Shown here: positions 9,002-18,179 of the stretch, piece by piece
Layout of the letters: every line of letters starts with the position of its first letter
Position numbering within the stretch: position 1 is the first letter of the stretch
Source: Ciceribacter sp. L1K22
Lineage (GTDB): Bacteria > Pseudomonadota > Alphaproteobacteria > Rhizobiales > Rhizobiaceae
Assembly: GCF_017599385.1 (NCBI RefSeq)
Contig: NZ_JAGFPK010000001.1
Span: 1,877,621-1,941,620, forward strand
Reading direction: 5' to 3'
Length of the DNA stretch: 64,000 bases
The notes under the pieces: generated by a model
Database searches by the model: none
Told to the model about the DNA's origin: nothing
Seen by the model: the letters and a program-made list of their open reading frames with translations, nothing else
Translations under genes and position numbers: made by a program

Positions 9002-9561
9002 TAACAAATTCTTGCTGCCAGTCCCCGGTGTGTTTCTTTGGCTGAAAACCGCACGCGAAACCGTTCGGAAAAGCGCCACATCATGAGGCCTATCCGCTTG
9101 GGACTTCATCGATTTCCTTGAAAAGAACCGGCCTCGTTACTGTCCGATTCTGTCGCCGCCGCAACAGGGCCATTAACTTGAAATGCACTGATTCCGTCAA
9201 GGGGTGGACCGTGACGAATTTATGAATACCACATCTAGTGGTGTTTCATTGTGGAAAACGGGGATTGGCGAAAATAGCAGCCGCGCACCCCTTGTCGCCC
9301 TGCTGTGCCGGGGGAGTGGGGGTTTCAGGCGTGTCCACCACGACGCGAGACCGCCATTTTCGTGTCCTGATTTGACACACAGGTTTTTCTCATCGGTGAA
9401 AAATGCGATTTTTGCTGCACTGCCGTATTTCGCGCTTCTCTTATACCGAAAATAAACGAGCTTCCTGCAACGATGCACCCATCACTGTGCGGAATGATCT
9501 CCGTTTCGGGCCGTCAGGGCCGCTTTCCATCAGGGAAAGTCCAGCCGAGAGATATTCAGCC
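9002..9561. other. Long intergenic stretch between nrdJ and a chemoreceptor gene
   Basis: No credible gene is seen in this space. It must hold the promoter of the chemoreceptor gene and part of the nrdJ control region. A small inverted repeat with arms aataccac / gtggtgtt is present at 9225-9245 (one G-T pair) and could be an operator. No cobalamin riboswitch box is visible. Confidence 0.5.
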
Positions 9562-11466
9562 ATGAGTTTCGCCAATTTCTCGATCCTCAAGAAGGTGAGC
9601 CTGCTCGTCGTGACGATGGGTATCGCTGCCGGTGCCATCGCCGCCGTTGGCGCGAGCGGCCTGACGTCGTTGGGCGGCGCCTTGAAGGATACGGGCGCCC
9701 GCGAGGAGGTCGCCCGCGAGGCGATGGACCTGCGCGTCGACATCATCGCCATTTCCCGCATGACCTACCAGCTGGCGCTGGCGCCTGAAAAGGCTGCCGA
9801 TTTCGCCGCCGAGACCGACAGGCGCGCCAAGGAAATGCTCGACCGCCTGCCGAAGATCGCCGCGACTGCGGGCGCCAACGAGGCCCGTATCCTCGACCAG
9901 GTGCGCACCACGCTCGACAGCTATTTCGCCTCGATCCGCTCGATGGTCGCCGTCGCCGGCTCCGAACAGGGCAAGGATCTCGCCGTCATGCGCGAGGAAC
10001 TCGCCAAGGTGCTCGACGGCCAGAAGGCCGTGACCGCCATCGTCAAGGAATACAGCACCTATTCGAGCAACACGCTGGCCGAATCGCGCGCCTCGGCGCT
10101 TTCCGCCTCGACGACGACAATCGTGGTTCTCGGCGCAACCGCGTTGATCTGCATCATCGCCGGCGTGGCCTTGAGCCTCGTCATCGCCCGCAAGGGGATC
10201 GTCAACCCGATCCGTGGCCTGACGGCCATCATGTCCGAGATGGCCTCCGGCAAGTTCAAGGGCGAAATCCCGGATACCGAGCGCAAGGACGAGATCGGCG
10301 AGATGGCCCGCGCGCTCCAGGTCTTCCGCTCCAACGAGCTGCACATGCGCGAGATGGAAGCCCAGGAAGCCGCACTCACCGCCCAGAGCAAGGACCTGCA
10401 GGCCAATATCAGCGGCATCGTCGCCGCGGCCGCAGCCGGCGACTTCTCCAAGCGCATCACCAAGCAGTATGACGACGAGGACCTGAAGCGCTTCGCCGGC
10501 AGCGTCAACGAACTGGTGGAAGGCGTCGACCGCGGTGTCACCGAGGTCCGTCGCGTCATCGCTGCTCTGTCCGACGCCGATCTCAGCCAGGAAATGCGCG
10601 GCCAGTTCCAGGGCGCGTTTGCCGAACTGCAGGTCAACGTCAACAACACCATGGCGACGCTGCGCCAGACCATGTCGAACATCCTGGCCGGCTCGCACAC
10701 GATCGCCGGCAACTCCTCGGAGCTTAGCCAGGCGGCCAACCAACTGGCGCGCCGCACCGAGCAGCAGGCGGCCTCGCTCGAGGAAACCGCGGCCGCGCTG
10801 GAGGAAATCACCACCACGGTCAAGACCTCGACCGAGCGCGCCCGCGAGGCAAGCTCGATGGTGCTGGAGACCAAGTCGAGCGCCGGCAAGTCGGGCGACA
10901 TCGTCCGCAACGCCATCGACGCCATGGGCCGCATCGAGCAGTCCTCGCAGAAGATCAGCCAGATCATTTCCGTCATCGACGAAATTGCCTTCCAGACCAA
11001 CCTCCTGGCGCTGAACGCCGGCGTGGAAGCAGCCCGTGCCGGCGAAGCGGGCAGGGGCTTTGCGGTCGTCGCCCAGGAAGTCCGCGAACTTGCCCAGCGC
11101 TCGGCCAATGCCGCGAAGGAAATCAAGACGCTGATCAATACCTCCGCCGACGAGGTGAAGGGTGGCGTTGCGCTGGTTCACTCGACCGGCGAGGCGCTGA
11201 CCGAGATCGAAAGTCTGGTCAACCGCGTCAACGACCACGTCGCGAGCATCGCGCGTGCCGCGCAGGAACAGTCCGCCGCGCTCGCCGAGATCAACACCTC
11301 GGTCAACCACATGGACCAGATGACCCAGCAGAACGCCGCCATGGTGGAAGAAACCACGGCCGCCAGCCAGGTGCTCGCCAGCGAAAGCCAGCAGCTCCAG
11401 GGCCAGCTCGCCCGCTTCCGCCTGCAGTCGTCCGGCGGCCGCGTGGAGGCCCAGCGCGCCGCCTGA
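9562..11466 (+). CDS. Methyl-accepting chemotaxis protein
   Basis: The 634-residue receptor has TM1 (about residues 9-31), a small periplasmic four-helix-type sensor (about 32-175) and TM2 (about 180-203). A HAMP domain follows ([20 protein letters not shown] onward), then a second HAMP-like unit near [20 protein letters not shown]. The cytoplasmic signalling coiled coil carries the conserved tip [20 protein letters not shown]. The alphaproteobacterial motif [21 protein letters not shown] is present. There is no C-terminal NWETF-like pentapeptide. The start at 9562 gives the normal short cytoplasmic N-terminus; the frame is open further upstream but without family support. No che genes are adjacent and the ligand cannot be predicted. 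Confidence 0.93.
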   Translation: MSFANFSILKKVSLLVVTMGIAAGAIAAVGASGLTSLGGALKDTGAREEVAREAMDLRVDIIAISRMTYQLALAPEKAADFAAETDRRAKEMLDRLPKIAATAGANEARILDQVRTTLDSYFASIRSMVAVAGSEQGKDLAVMREELAKVLDGQKAVTAIVKEYSTYSSNTLAESRASALSASTTTIVVLGATALICIIAGVALSLVIARKGIVNPIRGLTAIMSEMASGKFKGEIPDTERKDEIGEMARALQVFRSNELHMREMEAQEAALTAQSKDLQANISGIVAAAAAGDFSKRITKQYDDEDLKRFAGSVNELVEGVDRGVTEVRRVIAALSDADLSQEMRGQFQGAFAELQVNVNNTMATLRQTMSNILAGSHTIAGNSSELSQAANQLARRTEQQAASLEETAAALEEITTTVKTSTERAREASSMVLETKSSAGKSGDIVRNAIDAMGRIEQSSQKISQIISVIDEIAFQTNLLALNAGVEAARAGEAGRGFAVVAQEVRELAQRSANAAKEIKTLINTSADEVKGGVALVHSTGEALTEIESLVNRVNDHVASIARAAQEQSAALAEINTSVNHMDQMTQQNAAMVEETTAASQVLASESQQLQGQLARFRLQSSGGRVEAQRAA

Positions 11467-11489
11467 GGCACGGCAAACATCGGATGGAG

Positions 11490-11519
11490 AAGGCGTCGCT
11501 TTCGGGCGGCGCCTTTTTT
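11490..11519 (+). terminator. Terminator of the chemoreceptor gene
   Basis: The stem aaggcgtcg / cggcgcctt with a short loop runs into six T residues, starting 24 bases after the stop. Confidence 0.85.
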
Positions 11520-11576
11520 GTTTGGGGTGGGTAGGGCGTTGCAGATCAGCGGAAACCCTGAGGAAAAATAAGGTGT

Positions 11577-11629
11577 TTCGATGTCGCGGCTGAAATAACC
11601 AAACTTGGTTTTATTGCCGCAACATCGAA
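11577..11629. repeat. 53-base imperfect inverted repeat
   Basis: The outer arms ttcgatgt (11577-11584) and acatcgaa (11622-11629) are exact complements. Inside them gcggc (11586-11590) pairs with gccgc (11616-11620), and ataacca can pair with tggttttat around a four-base loop. It could fold into one long hairpin as RNA, or be a protein-binding palindrome in front of the following gene pair. Confidence 0.5.
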
Positions 11630-11721
11630 GCTTTATTGTAGCAGAAACTTAAGATACTGTTCCGCAAGATGAGAGCTGCACCTTGCTTGCGGCCGACGCC
11701 GACGGTATTTGGGAGGTTCAG

Positions 11722-11985
11722 GTGACACGTCAGCATTCGGGCCAGTTGGGCGGAGCTATCCTTGTGATAGCATGCTCATTCCTAGTCGCTGCATCCATGT
11801 CTCGATACGCAAATGCGCTTCCACGTAATCCCGAACGGCCGTTCGACGAGGCCAACTGCGCGGAGGCACGTGCGCGGTATCAGGAAGCGCTGAGCGGAAG
11901 TCCGCTTGTGTCAGCCGAGCGAAATGCAACGCTGGTCGATGAGGCGCGCCGGTCCATGCAGAGATTGTGCGCAGACGGGCATTAA
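11722..11985 (+). CDS. Small exported protein of unknown function
   Basis: I place the start at the GTG at 11722 because ggagg stands five bases ahead; the frame is open upstream. The 87-residue product has an N-terminal hydrophobic stretch (GGAILVIACSFLVAASMS) that could be a signal peptide or anchor, with a possible cut after YANA. A mature part of about 55 residues follows, charged, mostly helical, with two cysteines (EANCAEAR and QRLCADGH). I do not recognise a family. It precedes the metalloprotease gene by 64 bases in the same direction, so a partner role such as inhibitor or chaperone is possible but unproven. Confidence 0.6.
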   Translation: MTRQHSGQLGGAILVIACSFLVAASMSRYANALPRNPERPFDEANCAEARARYQEALSGSPLVSAERNATLVDEARRSMQRLCADGH

Positions 11986-12049
11986 AGGTGTCAGCCACGT
12001 CTTAGGCCGGTGGCATATATTGAATGTGATCTTATCGAGGGGAAATGGA

Positions 12050-13804
12050 ATGCCGAACATAACGGAAAGCACGGACGCATCAGCTTCCAGCGGGACAAAC
12101 TACAGGCTGGGCGTCGGACAGACCGCACAGGGTCGGCTCAGCAGCAACTCGGATCACGACTGGTACCGCGTGACGTTGACCGCTGGTCAAACATATACGT
12201 TTGCCGTCGTCGGAACCGGCGGAAACGATCTTCCCGACCCGTTTCTCCGTCTGCGCAATTCATCTGGTTCGGTCGTCAGTTACGATGACGACGGTGGTCC
12301 CGGGTCCAACGCTACGATCACCTTTAGGGCCACAAGCTCCGGAACATATTTCATTGATGTCGGAAGCTATAACAATGCGTCGTCGGGGCAGTACGGGCTG
12401 TCTTTCACCGCCGGTAGCCTGGCGCATTACGATTACATGATGGGAGCGGGGAACCTGGCTCGGGGCGGCTACAGTTGGTCCTCAACCGCTGGCCGGGGCG
12501 TGAATGTCACCTATTCGTTCGATACGTCGAATTCCGACCAGACCGACGCAAGCGGCAATGCGACAGCGTTTATCGCCCTTTCTTCGGCGCAACGCTCCGC
12601 AGCACAACAGAGCCTCGCGATGTTTGCCGAAGTGAGCAATATCAGCTTCACCCAAGTGGCTGCCAACACGGGGACCATGCGGTTTTCCGCCTACAATTCC
12701 ACTGCCGACGGCTCGGGCGCCTATGCTTATTTCCCCGGCAGCACCGCTGCGGGTAATACTGCAGGAGATGTCAACCTCAACAATGACAGTGTGTCGACGA
12801 GCAGCCTGCCTCGTGGCAGCTACTCGTTCTTCGCGTTGCTTCACGAGATTGGTCATGCCATGGGTCTTCAGCATCCTGGCGACTATAACGCAGCGCCCGG
12901 CGTCAGCATTACATATGGGACGCATGCGCAGTTCATAGAAGACTCGCACCAGTACACGGTGATGAGCTATTTTGACGAGAGCAGTACCACGGACAGCGTC
13001 AACAGCTATCCGGATACTCTGCTGATGTTCGACATTCTGGCAATTCAGCAACTCTACGGCGTGGACAGAAACACGCGCAGCGGCGATTCTATTTACGGTT
13101 TCAACTCCAATACTGGCTCGGTTTACAACTTCGCCAGCAATTCCACGCCGTTTTTCTGCATATGGGACGGCAAAGGCAACGATACGATCGATGCCTCTCT
13201 GTACTCGATGGCCCAGCGCATCAATCTCAACGCGGGTTCGTTTTCCGATATCGGCGGTTTCGACGGCAATGTCTCTATCGCGATCGGCGCTGTGATCGAA
13301 AATGCCAAAGGCGGTAAATCCAACGACGTTATTTATGGCAATAGTTCGTCAAATCGTCTTTGGGGCAATGCTGGAAATGATACCCTTAAAGGTAATTCCG
13401 GAAATGATCGCCTCTACGGTGGCAGTGGCAATGACAAGCTTTATGGGGGATCTGGTAAGGATACCCTTAGCGGCAGCAGTGGCAAGGATACCTTCTACTT
13501 CAATACGGCATTGAACTCGTCGACCAACGTCGACACAATCACCGACTTCTCCGTCGCAGACGACACGATTGCGCTGGAAAATTCCATCTTCACCAAGCTG
13601 ACAAAAACAGGCACCCTTGCTTCCTCGGCCTTTGTTGCAAACAAGTCCGGTTTGGCGACCGATTCCAAAGACCGAATCATTTACGAAACGGATACCGGGA
13701 ACCTCTACTACGACAGTAATGGCAATGCCTCAGGGGGGCGCATCCTATTCGCAAAACTCGATGACGGTTTGCACCTGACCCACAGCGACTTCCTGGTCGT
13801 GTGA
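12050..13804 (+). CDS. Secreted serralysin-type metalloprotease with RTX repeats
   Basis: The 584-residue protein is a zinc endopeptidase of the M10 family. Residues 1-118 look like a pre-peptidase C-terminal (PPC) beta domain, unusual at the front. The catalytic domain (about 125-345) holds HEIGHAMGLQHP at 265-276, giving three zinc-binding histidines, and the Met-turn VMSYF at 304-308. Residues 421-482 contain calcium-binding glycine/aspartate nonapeptides (GNAGNDTLK, GGSGNDKLY, GGSGKDTLS), and a C-terminal domain ends in DFLVV, a typical type I secretion tail. There is no Sec signal peptide, consistent with that route, but no transporter genes are nearby. The start is fixed by gagggga at 12037-12043. 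Confidence 0.93.
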   Translation: MPNITESTDASASSGTNYRLGVGQTAQGRLSSNSDHDWYRVTLTAGQTYTFAVVGTGGNDLPDPFLRLRNSSGSVVSYDDDGGPGSNATITFRATSSGTYFIDVGSYNNASSGQYGLSFTAGSLAHYDYMMGAGNLARGGYSWSSTAGRGVNVTYSFDTSNSDQTDASGNATAFIALSSAQRSAAQQSLAMFAEVSNISFTQVAANTGTMRFSAYNSTADGSGAYAYFPGSTAAGNTAGDVNLNNDSVSTSSLPRGSYSFFALLHEIGHAMGLQHPGDYNAAPGVSITYGTHAQFIEDSHQYTVMSYFDESSTTDSVNSYPDTLLMFDILAIQQLYGVDRNTRSGDSIYGFNSNTGSVYNFASNSTPFFCIWDGKGNDTIDASLYSMAQRINLNAGSFSDIGGFDGNVSIAIGAVIENAKGGKSNDVIYGNSSSNRLWGNAGNDTLKGNSGNDRLYGGSGNDKLYGGSGKDTLSGSSGKDTFYFNTALNSSTNVDTITDFSVADDTIALENSIFTKLTKTGTLASSAFVANKSGLATDSKDRIIYETDTGNLYYDSNGNASGGRILFAKLDDGLHLTHSDFLVV

Positions 13805-13814
13805 CGGGGAAAGG

Positions 13815-13835
13815 GGGGCGGCCTTGTGCCGCCCC
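13815..13835. terminator. Hairpin between convergent genes
   Basis: A perfect 8-bp stem (ggggcggc / gccgcccc) with a 5-base loop lies between the protease stop and the stop of the opposite gene. No long T-run is present on either side. Confidence 0.45.
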
Positions 13836-13839
13836 ATGT

Positions 13840-14553
13840 TTATCGCGCCAGCCGGTCGAGCGCCTCGAGGTCGATGCCCAGGGTGATGACGCCGATCGGG
13901 CGGCCGGAGGCGTCTGTGATGGGCATGGATGCATGGACCTGGCGGCGCTGGGTCGACTCGTCGAGTTCCAGCTTTTCGACCAGCACGAAATCCTCGTCCT
14001 GACCGTACGTTCGCGTGAACTTCGCCTCATCCCCCTGCCACAGATCGGTGGAGACCGTCGACTGGGCGACATTGAGGCCGTGCCGGTCCGTGACGATGAT
14101 CTCGGTGATCAGGTGGGCGGATCCTTCCTGTCTGTTCTGCAGGATCCGAGACAGCGGCCGGGCGAGCATGGCTTCGATCGTGGGCGAGCCGCCAGCGGCG
14201 ACATCGTTGCGCCAGGCACGGTCGAGCGCATCGATCTCGGCATCGGTAAGGTCGGCATTCTCGACGTTCTGCGCCGTGATCGCCGCGGCCAGAAGCGGGT
14301 CCGACAGCCACGGCCTGACGCTCTCGTGCATGAAGGTCTCGATCTGCACCAGTTGTTCGTGGGAGACGTCGACGCTGTCCTGGGTGCCGAACGAATGCGG
14401 CACCATGAGCGCGCCTGCCAGCAGGCACGGCAGGAGGACAGCGAGGCTGACGAGGATCAGCTTCGGTCGGCGCGGGGCTGAGGATAGGCGTCTCGGCATT
14501 GGCATCGATCGTACATGGTGATGCTCCGTCCGCTCCGACCCGTCGCGAGACAT
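13840..14553 (-). CDS. Stand-alone PDC/Cache-like sensor domain protein, membrane anchored
   Basis: The product is about 237 residues. After a basic N-terminus there is one hydrophobic segment (KLILVSLAVLLPCLLAGALM), probably a signal anchor, then a periplasmic domain closely similar to the product of the gene at 15455. Both share WLSDP, DIDALD/EIDALD, GLNV(A/G)QS, WQGDE.KF and DESTQ blocks. The end ITDASGRPIGVITLGID is the typical closing strand of a PDC/Cache fold that binds small ligands. There is no cytoplasmic output domain. The start is uncertain: ATG at 14553 or 14505 are alternatives. It lies downstream of gpt on the same strand. Confidence 0.75.
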   Translation of the reverse strand: MSRDGSERTEHHHVRSMPMPRRLSSAPRRPKLILVSLAVLLPCLLAGALMVPHSFGTQDSVDVSHEQLVQIETFMHESVRPWLSDPLLAAAITAQNVENADLTDAEIDALDRAWRNDVAAGGSPTIEAMLARPLSRILQNRQEGSAHLITEIIVTDRHGLNVAQSTVSTDLWQGDEAKFTRTYGQDEDFVLVEKLELDESTQRRQVHASMPITDASGRPIGVITLGIDLEALDRLAR

Positions 14554-14668
14554 TCGCAACAGGGCCGGAACCGCCGGAGCCCCAGTTTTTAACCCGGTTG
14601 TTTTAGTATTTGATAAACGGGAAAGATACGATCCGCCAGACCGTGACGGGACCTTTTCGGACCTTACG

Positions 14669-15166
14669 TCAGCCCTTGTGACCCTTGGCGATCGGTTCCT
14701 GGTAGGTAAAGCCCATGTCCCAGGGGAAGTAGATCCAGGTGTCCTGCGAGACTTCGGTGACGAAAGTGTCGATGGTGGGCACGCCCTTCGGCTTGGCGTA
14801 GACGCAGGCGAAGTGCGCGTTCGGCAGCATGTCGCGGACTTCCTTGGCGGTCTTGCCGGTATCGGTGAGGTCGTCGACCACTAGCACGCCTTTGCCGCCA
14901 TTCTCCAACAGTTCCGGCGTGATGCCCTTGAGCAGGTTCATTTCGCCCTGATTGAGATAGTCGTGGTACGAGGCGATGCAGACGGTCTCGATCAGCCGGA
15001 TGTTGAGCTCGCGCGAGATGATCGCGGCCGGCACCAGACCGCCGCGCGTGATGCAGACGATGGCGCGGAACTCTTCCGTGAGGCCGGCGAGACGCCAGGC
15101 AAGCGCACGGGCGTCGCGGTGGAACTGGTCCCAGGAAACGGGAAAGGCTTTTTCGGGCAGTGACAT
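14669..15166 (-). CDS. gpt: Xanthine-guanine phosphoribosyltransferase
   Basis: This 165-residue enzyme salvages xanthine, guanine and hypoxanthine by transferring phosphoribose from PRPP. The PRPP-binding motif [17 protein letters not shown] is present, as are [19 protein letters not shown] near the front and [13 protein letters not shown] near the end, all typical of bacterial Gpt. The length matches rhizobial members. The start at 15166 is supported by cggag eight bases upstream; a longer open frame upstream has no support. It sits between two genes for related periplasmic sensor proteins, with no evident link to purine salvage. Confidence 0.95.
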   Translation of the reverse strand: MSLPEKAFPVSWDQFHRDARALAWRLAGLTEEFRAIVCITRGGLVPAAIISRELNIRLIETVCIASYHDYLNQGEMNLLKGITPELLENGGKGVLVVDDLTDTGKTAKEVRDMLPNAHFACVYAKPKGVPTIDTFVTEVSQDTWIYFPWDMGFTYQEPIAKGHKG

Positions 15167-15263
15167 CGGGTTGGCTCCGCGGGCAGCGTCTTCGGTTGAC
15201 CTCTCCGGCATCCGGCCGGCCGGCGACGGCGGTTGCCCCGAAACCGGGACGGGCGGGTCGCTC

Positions 15264-15305
15264 AAAAAAAATGCCGTGCCCTGAACTGCCGTCATAGGGC
15301 ACGGC
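15264..15305 (-). terminator. Terminator after the sensor-domain gene
   Basis: A 10-bp perfect stem (gccgtgccct / agggcacggc) is followed on the minus strand by eight T residues. It ends transcription coming from the sensor gene at 15455 and the chemoreceptor gene before it. Confidence 0.85.
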
Positions 15306-15454
15306 TATTAACGGCAAAGCCGGCGCGCTGGCAAGAGCCGCCGCGCCGGCGTTGAAGGGAAGGGTGCCCGGGTCCGGGCCGGTCCGGAGTGGCCCGGATA
15401 TGTCGTCCGCGTCAGTGCCCGCCACCTGTCGTGCGGGCACGTCGCGTTTGCGGA

Positions 15455-16033
15455 TCAGAGCGCGTCCATGTTGATGCCGATGGTGATCGCGCCGATCGGC
15501 GCGCCGCTCTCGTCGCTGATCGTGACGGAGGCCTGCGACTGCAGCGCCTGGGTGGACTCGTCCTTCTCGACCGCGTCGACGAAGATCGCGTCCTTGCCCG
15601 CGCCGAAGCTCTTGTTGAACTTGTCCTCGTCGCCCTGCCAGTAATCGGAAGTGACGTCGCTCTGGCCGACGTTCAGCCCCTTGTTGTCCATGACGAAGAG
15701 CTCGGAGATCGTGCCCTCAGATGCCGCCTGCTTTTCCTGCAGCATCTTCGAGAGATCGTTGCCAAGAACCTCGCTGATCATCGGCCGGTCGGAGGTTTCG
15801 ACCTCGGCTCGCCATTTCTTGTCGAGCGCGTCGATGTCGGCGGCGGAAAGGCCGGCATGCTTTTCGTTCTGAGCCTTGATCGCGGCGATGACGGCCGGAT
15901 CGGAGAGCCAGGGGACGACGTTTTCCTGGACATAGGCGGTGACGGGGGCGACATGCGCCTCCTCGGCGCTGGCCAGGCCGCCGGTGGCGGCAAACGCACA
16001 GAGTGCGATCACGCTGGTGAGAACTTTCTTCAT
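15455..16033 (-). CDS. Stand-alone periplasmic PDC/Cache-like sensor domain protein
   Basis: The 192-residue protein has a cleavable signal peptide (MKKVLTSVIALCAFAATGGLASA) and is otherwise a single sensor-like domain. It contains VVPWLSDPAVIAAIKAQN, ADIDALDKKWRAEV, NKGLNVGQSDVTSDYWQGDE and ends ISDESGAPIGAITIGINMDAL. The start at 16033 is chosen because aggag lies nine bases upstream and it gives a proper signal peptide. It follows the chemoreceptor gene by 87 bases and the pair shares a terminator, so the two are probably co-transcribed. A reasonable inference is a soluble ligand-binding partner for that chemoreceptor. A paralogue lies at 13840. Confidence 0.8.
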   Translation of the reverse strand: MKKVLTSVIALCAFAATGGLASAEEAHVAPVTAYVQENVVPWLSDPAVIAAIKAQNEKHAGLSAADIDALDKKWRAEVETSDRPMISEVLGNDLSKMLQEKQAASEGTISELFVMDNKGLNVGQSDVTSDYWQGDEDKFNKSFGAGKDAIFVDAVEKDESTQALQSQASVTISDESGAPIGAITIGINMDAL

Positions 16034-16120
16034 CAATGGGGTCTCCTCATGGGTTTGGTTGGGGCGCGGGACCATAAGATCCTCCGGATCCCGCATGGAG
16101 GTCATGTTGGCGAAAGGCCG

Positions 16121-17899
16121 TCAGGCAACGCGCCGGACAGGCTGGGTTGTTTCCATGTCGAGCTCGAAGCGACCGGCGGCTTCCTGCAGCAGGCGGCTCT
16201 GGTTCAGGAGGTCGTGGCAGGCGGCAGAGGTCTCCTCGACCATGGCCGCATTGCGCTGGGTCGCCTGATCCATCTCGTTGATGGCATGGTTGATCTCGCG
16301 AAGGCCGGACGACTGTTCGCGATAGGACGAGGCGATCGCGACGATGGTCTCGGCGATATTGCCGATGCGGCCTTCGATCTTGAGCAGGGCCTCGCCGGTT
16401 TCGTTGACGAGGTTGACACCGCCTTCGACCTCGGCGCTGGAAGCGGCGACCAGGTGCTTGATCTCCTTCGCCGCGGTGGCCGAGCGCTGGGCGAGTTCCC
16501 GCACTTCCTGGGCAACGACGGCAAAACCCTTGCCGGCTTCTCCGGCGCGGGCTGCTTCCACGCCGGCATTCAGCGCGAGCAGGTTGGTCTGGAAGGCGAT
16601 CTCGTCGATGACACCGATAATCTGGCCGATCTGCGAGGAGGAATTCTGGATGCGGTCCATGGCGCCGATCGCGCGGCGGACCACCTCGGCGGATTCGCCG
16701 GCCTCCGATTTCGCCTCGTTGACCATCCGGCCGGCGCGCTCGGCATCCTGCGAGGATGTCTGTACGGTCTTGGTGACCTCGTCGAGCGCGGCGGCGGTTT
16801 CCTCAAGCGAGGCGGCCTGCTGCTCGGTGCGCTTGGCCAGTTGCTGTGCCTGGTCGGCGAGCTCGCCCACACCGCTTTCGACGGCCACCGATGCGGCCTT
16901 GATCGAGGAGATGGCATCCGAGACGCTCCCGACCATGTTGTTGAAATCGACGCGCAGCTGTTCGAAGTCGGGGCCGAGTTCCTGGAGGCGGGTGGCGAGC
17001 TGTCCGCCGGACAGAAGCGACAGAGCTTCGCCGACGCGGTCGATGATGCGCCGCTGGGTCGCCGCGGCTTCCTCACTCATGGCCGCGTTGCGGGCGCGTT
17101 CCTGGTCAAGCGTCGCCTGTTGCTGTTCGGCGCGGCTGCGCTGCTCGGCGGTCTCGATCGCGTCGAGCCGGAAGCGCTCCAGCGCCCTTGCGAGGAAGCC
17201 GACCTCGTCTCCCTTTTGCTGGAACATGACAGGCGTCTGCATGTCACCCTCCTGCAGTGCCACGATACGGCCGCTGAGAAGGCCGAGCGGACTTCCGACG
17301 AGGGCGCGCATGGCAACGAGGAAAGCAACGACGGCCACCGCGATGACGGCCGCCTGGATGGCGAGCGCGATCAGCGCATTGTTACGGGCCGTCGCGAGAA
17401 CCCGGTCGGCCGACCATGTCGTGACCACGTAACCGGGTATCGCGCCACTCTTGTCGACCGGCAGCGGTGTCACGAAAGAAACCAGGCCGGCCTGCATGGA
17501 GGTTAGGTCGCTGGTCTGTTGCGCTGGCGCCGTCTTGGCAAGCGCGGCGATATCCTCGGCGGAGGGCAGGGTGTCCAGCCCCTCGCGCCGCCAGCTGTCG
17601 ATAACCTTCTGTTCGGCGTTCACGGCGGTGAAGTGCACGAGGTCGAGGGACGGATCGTCACGATAGAGCTTGTAGGTATCGGCGACCGCATCGGCCTTGC
17701 CCCACTTCACGCCGCCGGCCGAAAGGTCCGCGAACTGGGTGGAATCCTTGCCCCAGCTCGCTTCCGCGAGGGTGAGCATCGTGCCTTTCTGGCTGATGAA
17801 GCTGTAGGTGGAAAGACCGATGACGCCCACGGTGTTGATCGCGACGATCAGCGCGGCGAGCTTGACTGTCAGGGACAGGGAATTCAGCAATCGGAACAT
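16121..17899 (-). CDS. Methyl-accepting chemotaxis protein
   Basis: The 592-residue receptor has TM1 (about residues 12-32), a periplasmic sensor of about 140 residues with a Cache-like end ([24 protein letters not shown]) and TM2 (about 175-198). HAMP follows ([22 protein letters not shown]), a linker helix, then the signalling domain with the tip [20 protein letters not shown] and the [20 protein letters not shown] segment. It ends QPVRRVA without a CheR-binding pentapeptide. It probably forms a unit with the periplasmic sensor protein encoded just downstream. No che genes are nearby. Confidence 0.93.
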   Translation of the reverse strand: MFRLLNSLSLTVKLAALIVAINTVGVIGLSTYSFISQKGTMLTLAEASWGKDSTQFADLSAGGVKWGKADAVADTYKLYRDDPSLDLVHFTAVNAEQKVIDSWRREGLDTLPSAEDIAALAKTAPAQQTSDLTSMQAGLVSFVTPLPVDKSGAIPGYVVTTWSADRVLATARNNALIALAIQAAVIAVAVVAFLVAMRALVGSPLGLLSGRIVALQEGDMQTPVMFQQKGDEVGFLARALERFRLDAIETAEQRSRAEQQQATLDQERARNAAMSEEAAATQRRIIDRVGEALSLLSGGQLATRLQELGPDFEQLRVDFNNMVGSVSDAISSIKAASVAVESGVGELADQAQQLAKRTEQQAASLEETAAALDEVTKTVQTSSQDAERAGRMVNEAKSEAGESAEVVRRAIGAMDRIQNSSSQIGQIIGVIDEIAFQTNLLALNAGVEAARAGEAGKGFAVVAQEVRELAQRSATAAKEIKHLVAASSAEVEGGVNLVNETGEALLKIEGRIGNIAETIVAIASSYREQSSGLREINHAINEMDQATQRNAAMVEETSAACHDLLNQSRLLQEAAGRFELDMETTQPVRRVA

Positions 17900-18106
17900 A
17901 TGTCGAGCGACCTCCAGGCGCTACGGGCAGGCGATGCGACGGCGCTCCAAAGCCACTCCTCGAGGCGTCGCGGTCTTTACCGCGCATCCGTCGTCCAGTG
18001 CGATTTTTAGTATTAGAACATTAAAAGATTCGTAAATAGGAATGTTGCGATATCTTTGTTGCATCATTCTCGGCCGTGTCACCGTTTCCAGCCTGCCGCA
18101 GACATC

Positions 18107-18133
18107 AAAAAGCCCGCGCCGGAGAGCGCGGGC
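18107..18133 (-). terminator. Terminator of the universal stress protein gene
   Basis: The stem gcccgcgc / gcgcgggc (18112-18119, 18126-18133) is followed on the minus strand by five T residues. Confidence 0.85.
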
Positions 18134-18179
18134 GATAGAGACGGTAAGGGGGGCGGAGACGCCTTTGCGACCGCGCCTG

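Noticed and set aside
8825-9561. Possible cobalamin riboswitch upstream of the B12-dependent reductase
   Set aside because: No B12-box-like conserved core could be found, while NrdR boxes explain the control.
9556-11310. Long open frame opposite the first chemoreceptor
   Set aside because: Shadow of the receptor gene, low-complexity and without a ribosome binding site.
15389-17506. Open frame of about 705 codons opposite the chemoreceptor and sensor genes
   Set aside because: Codon shadow of well-recognised minus-strand genes; it crosses the boundary between two of them and has no recognisable domain.
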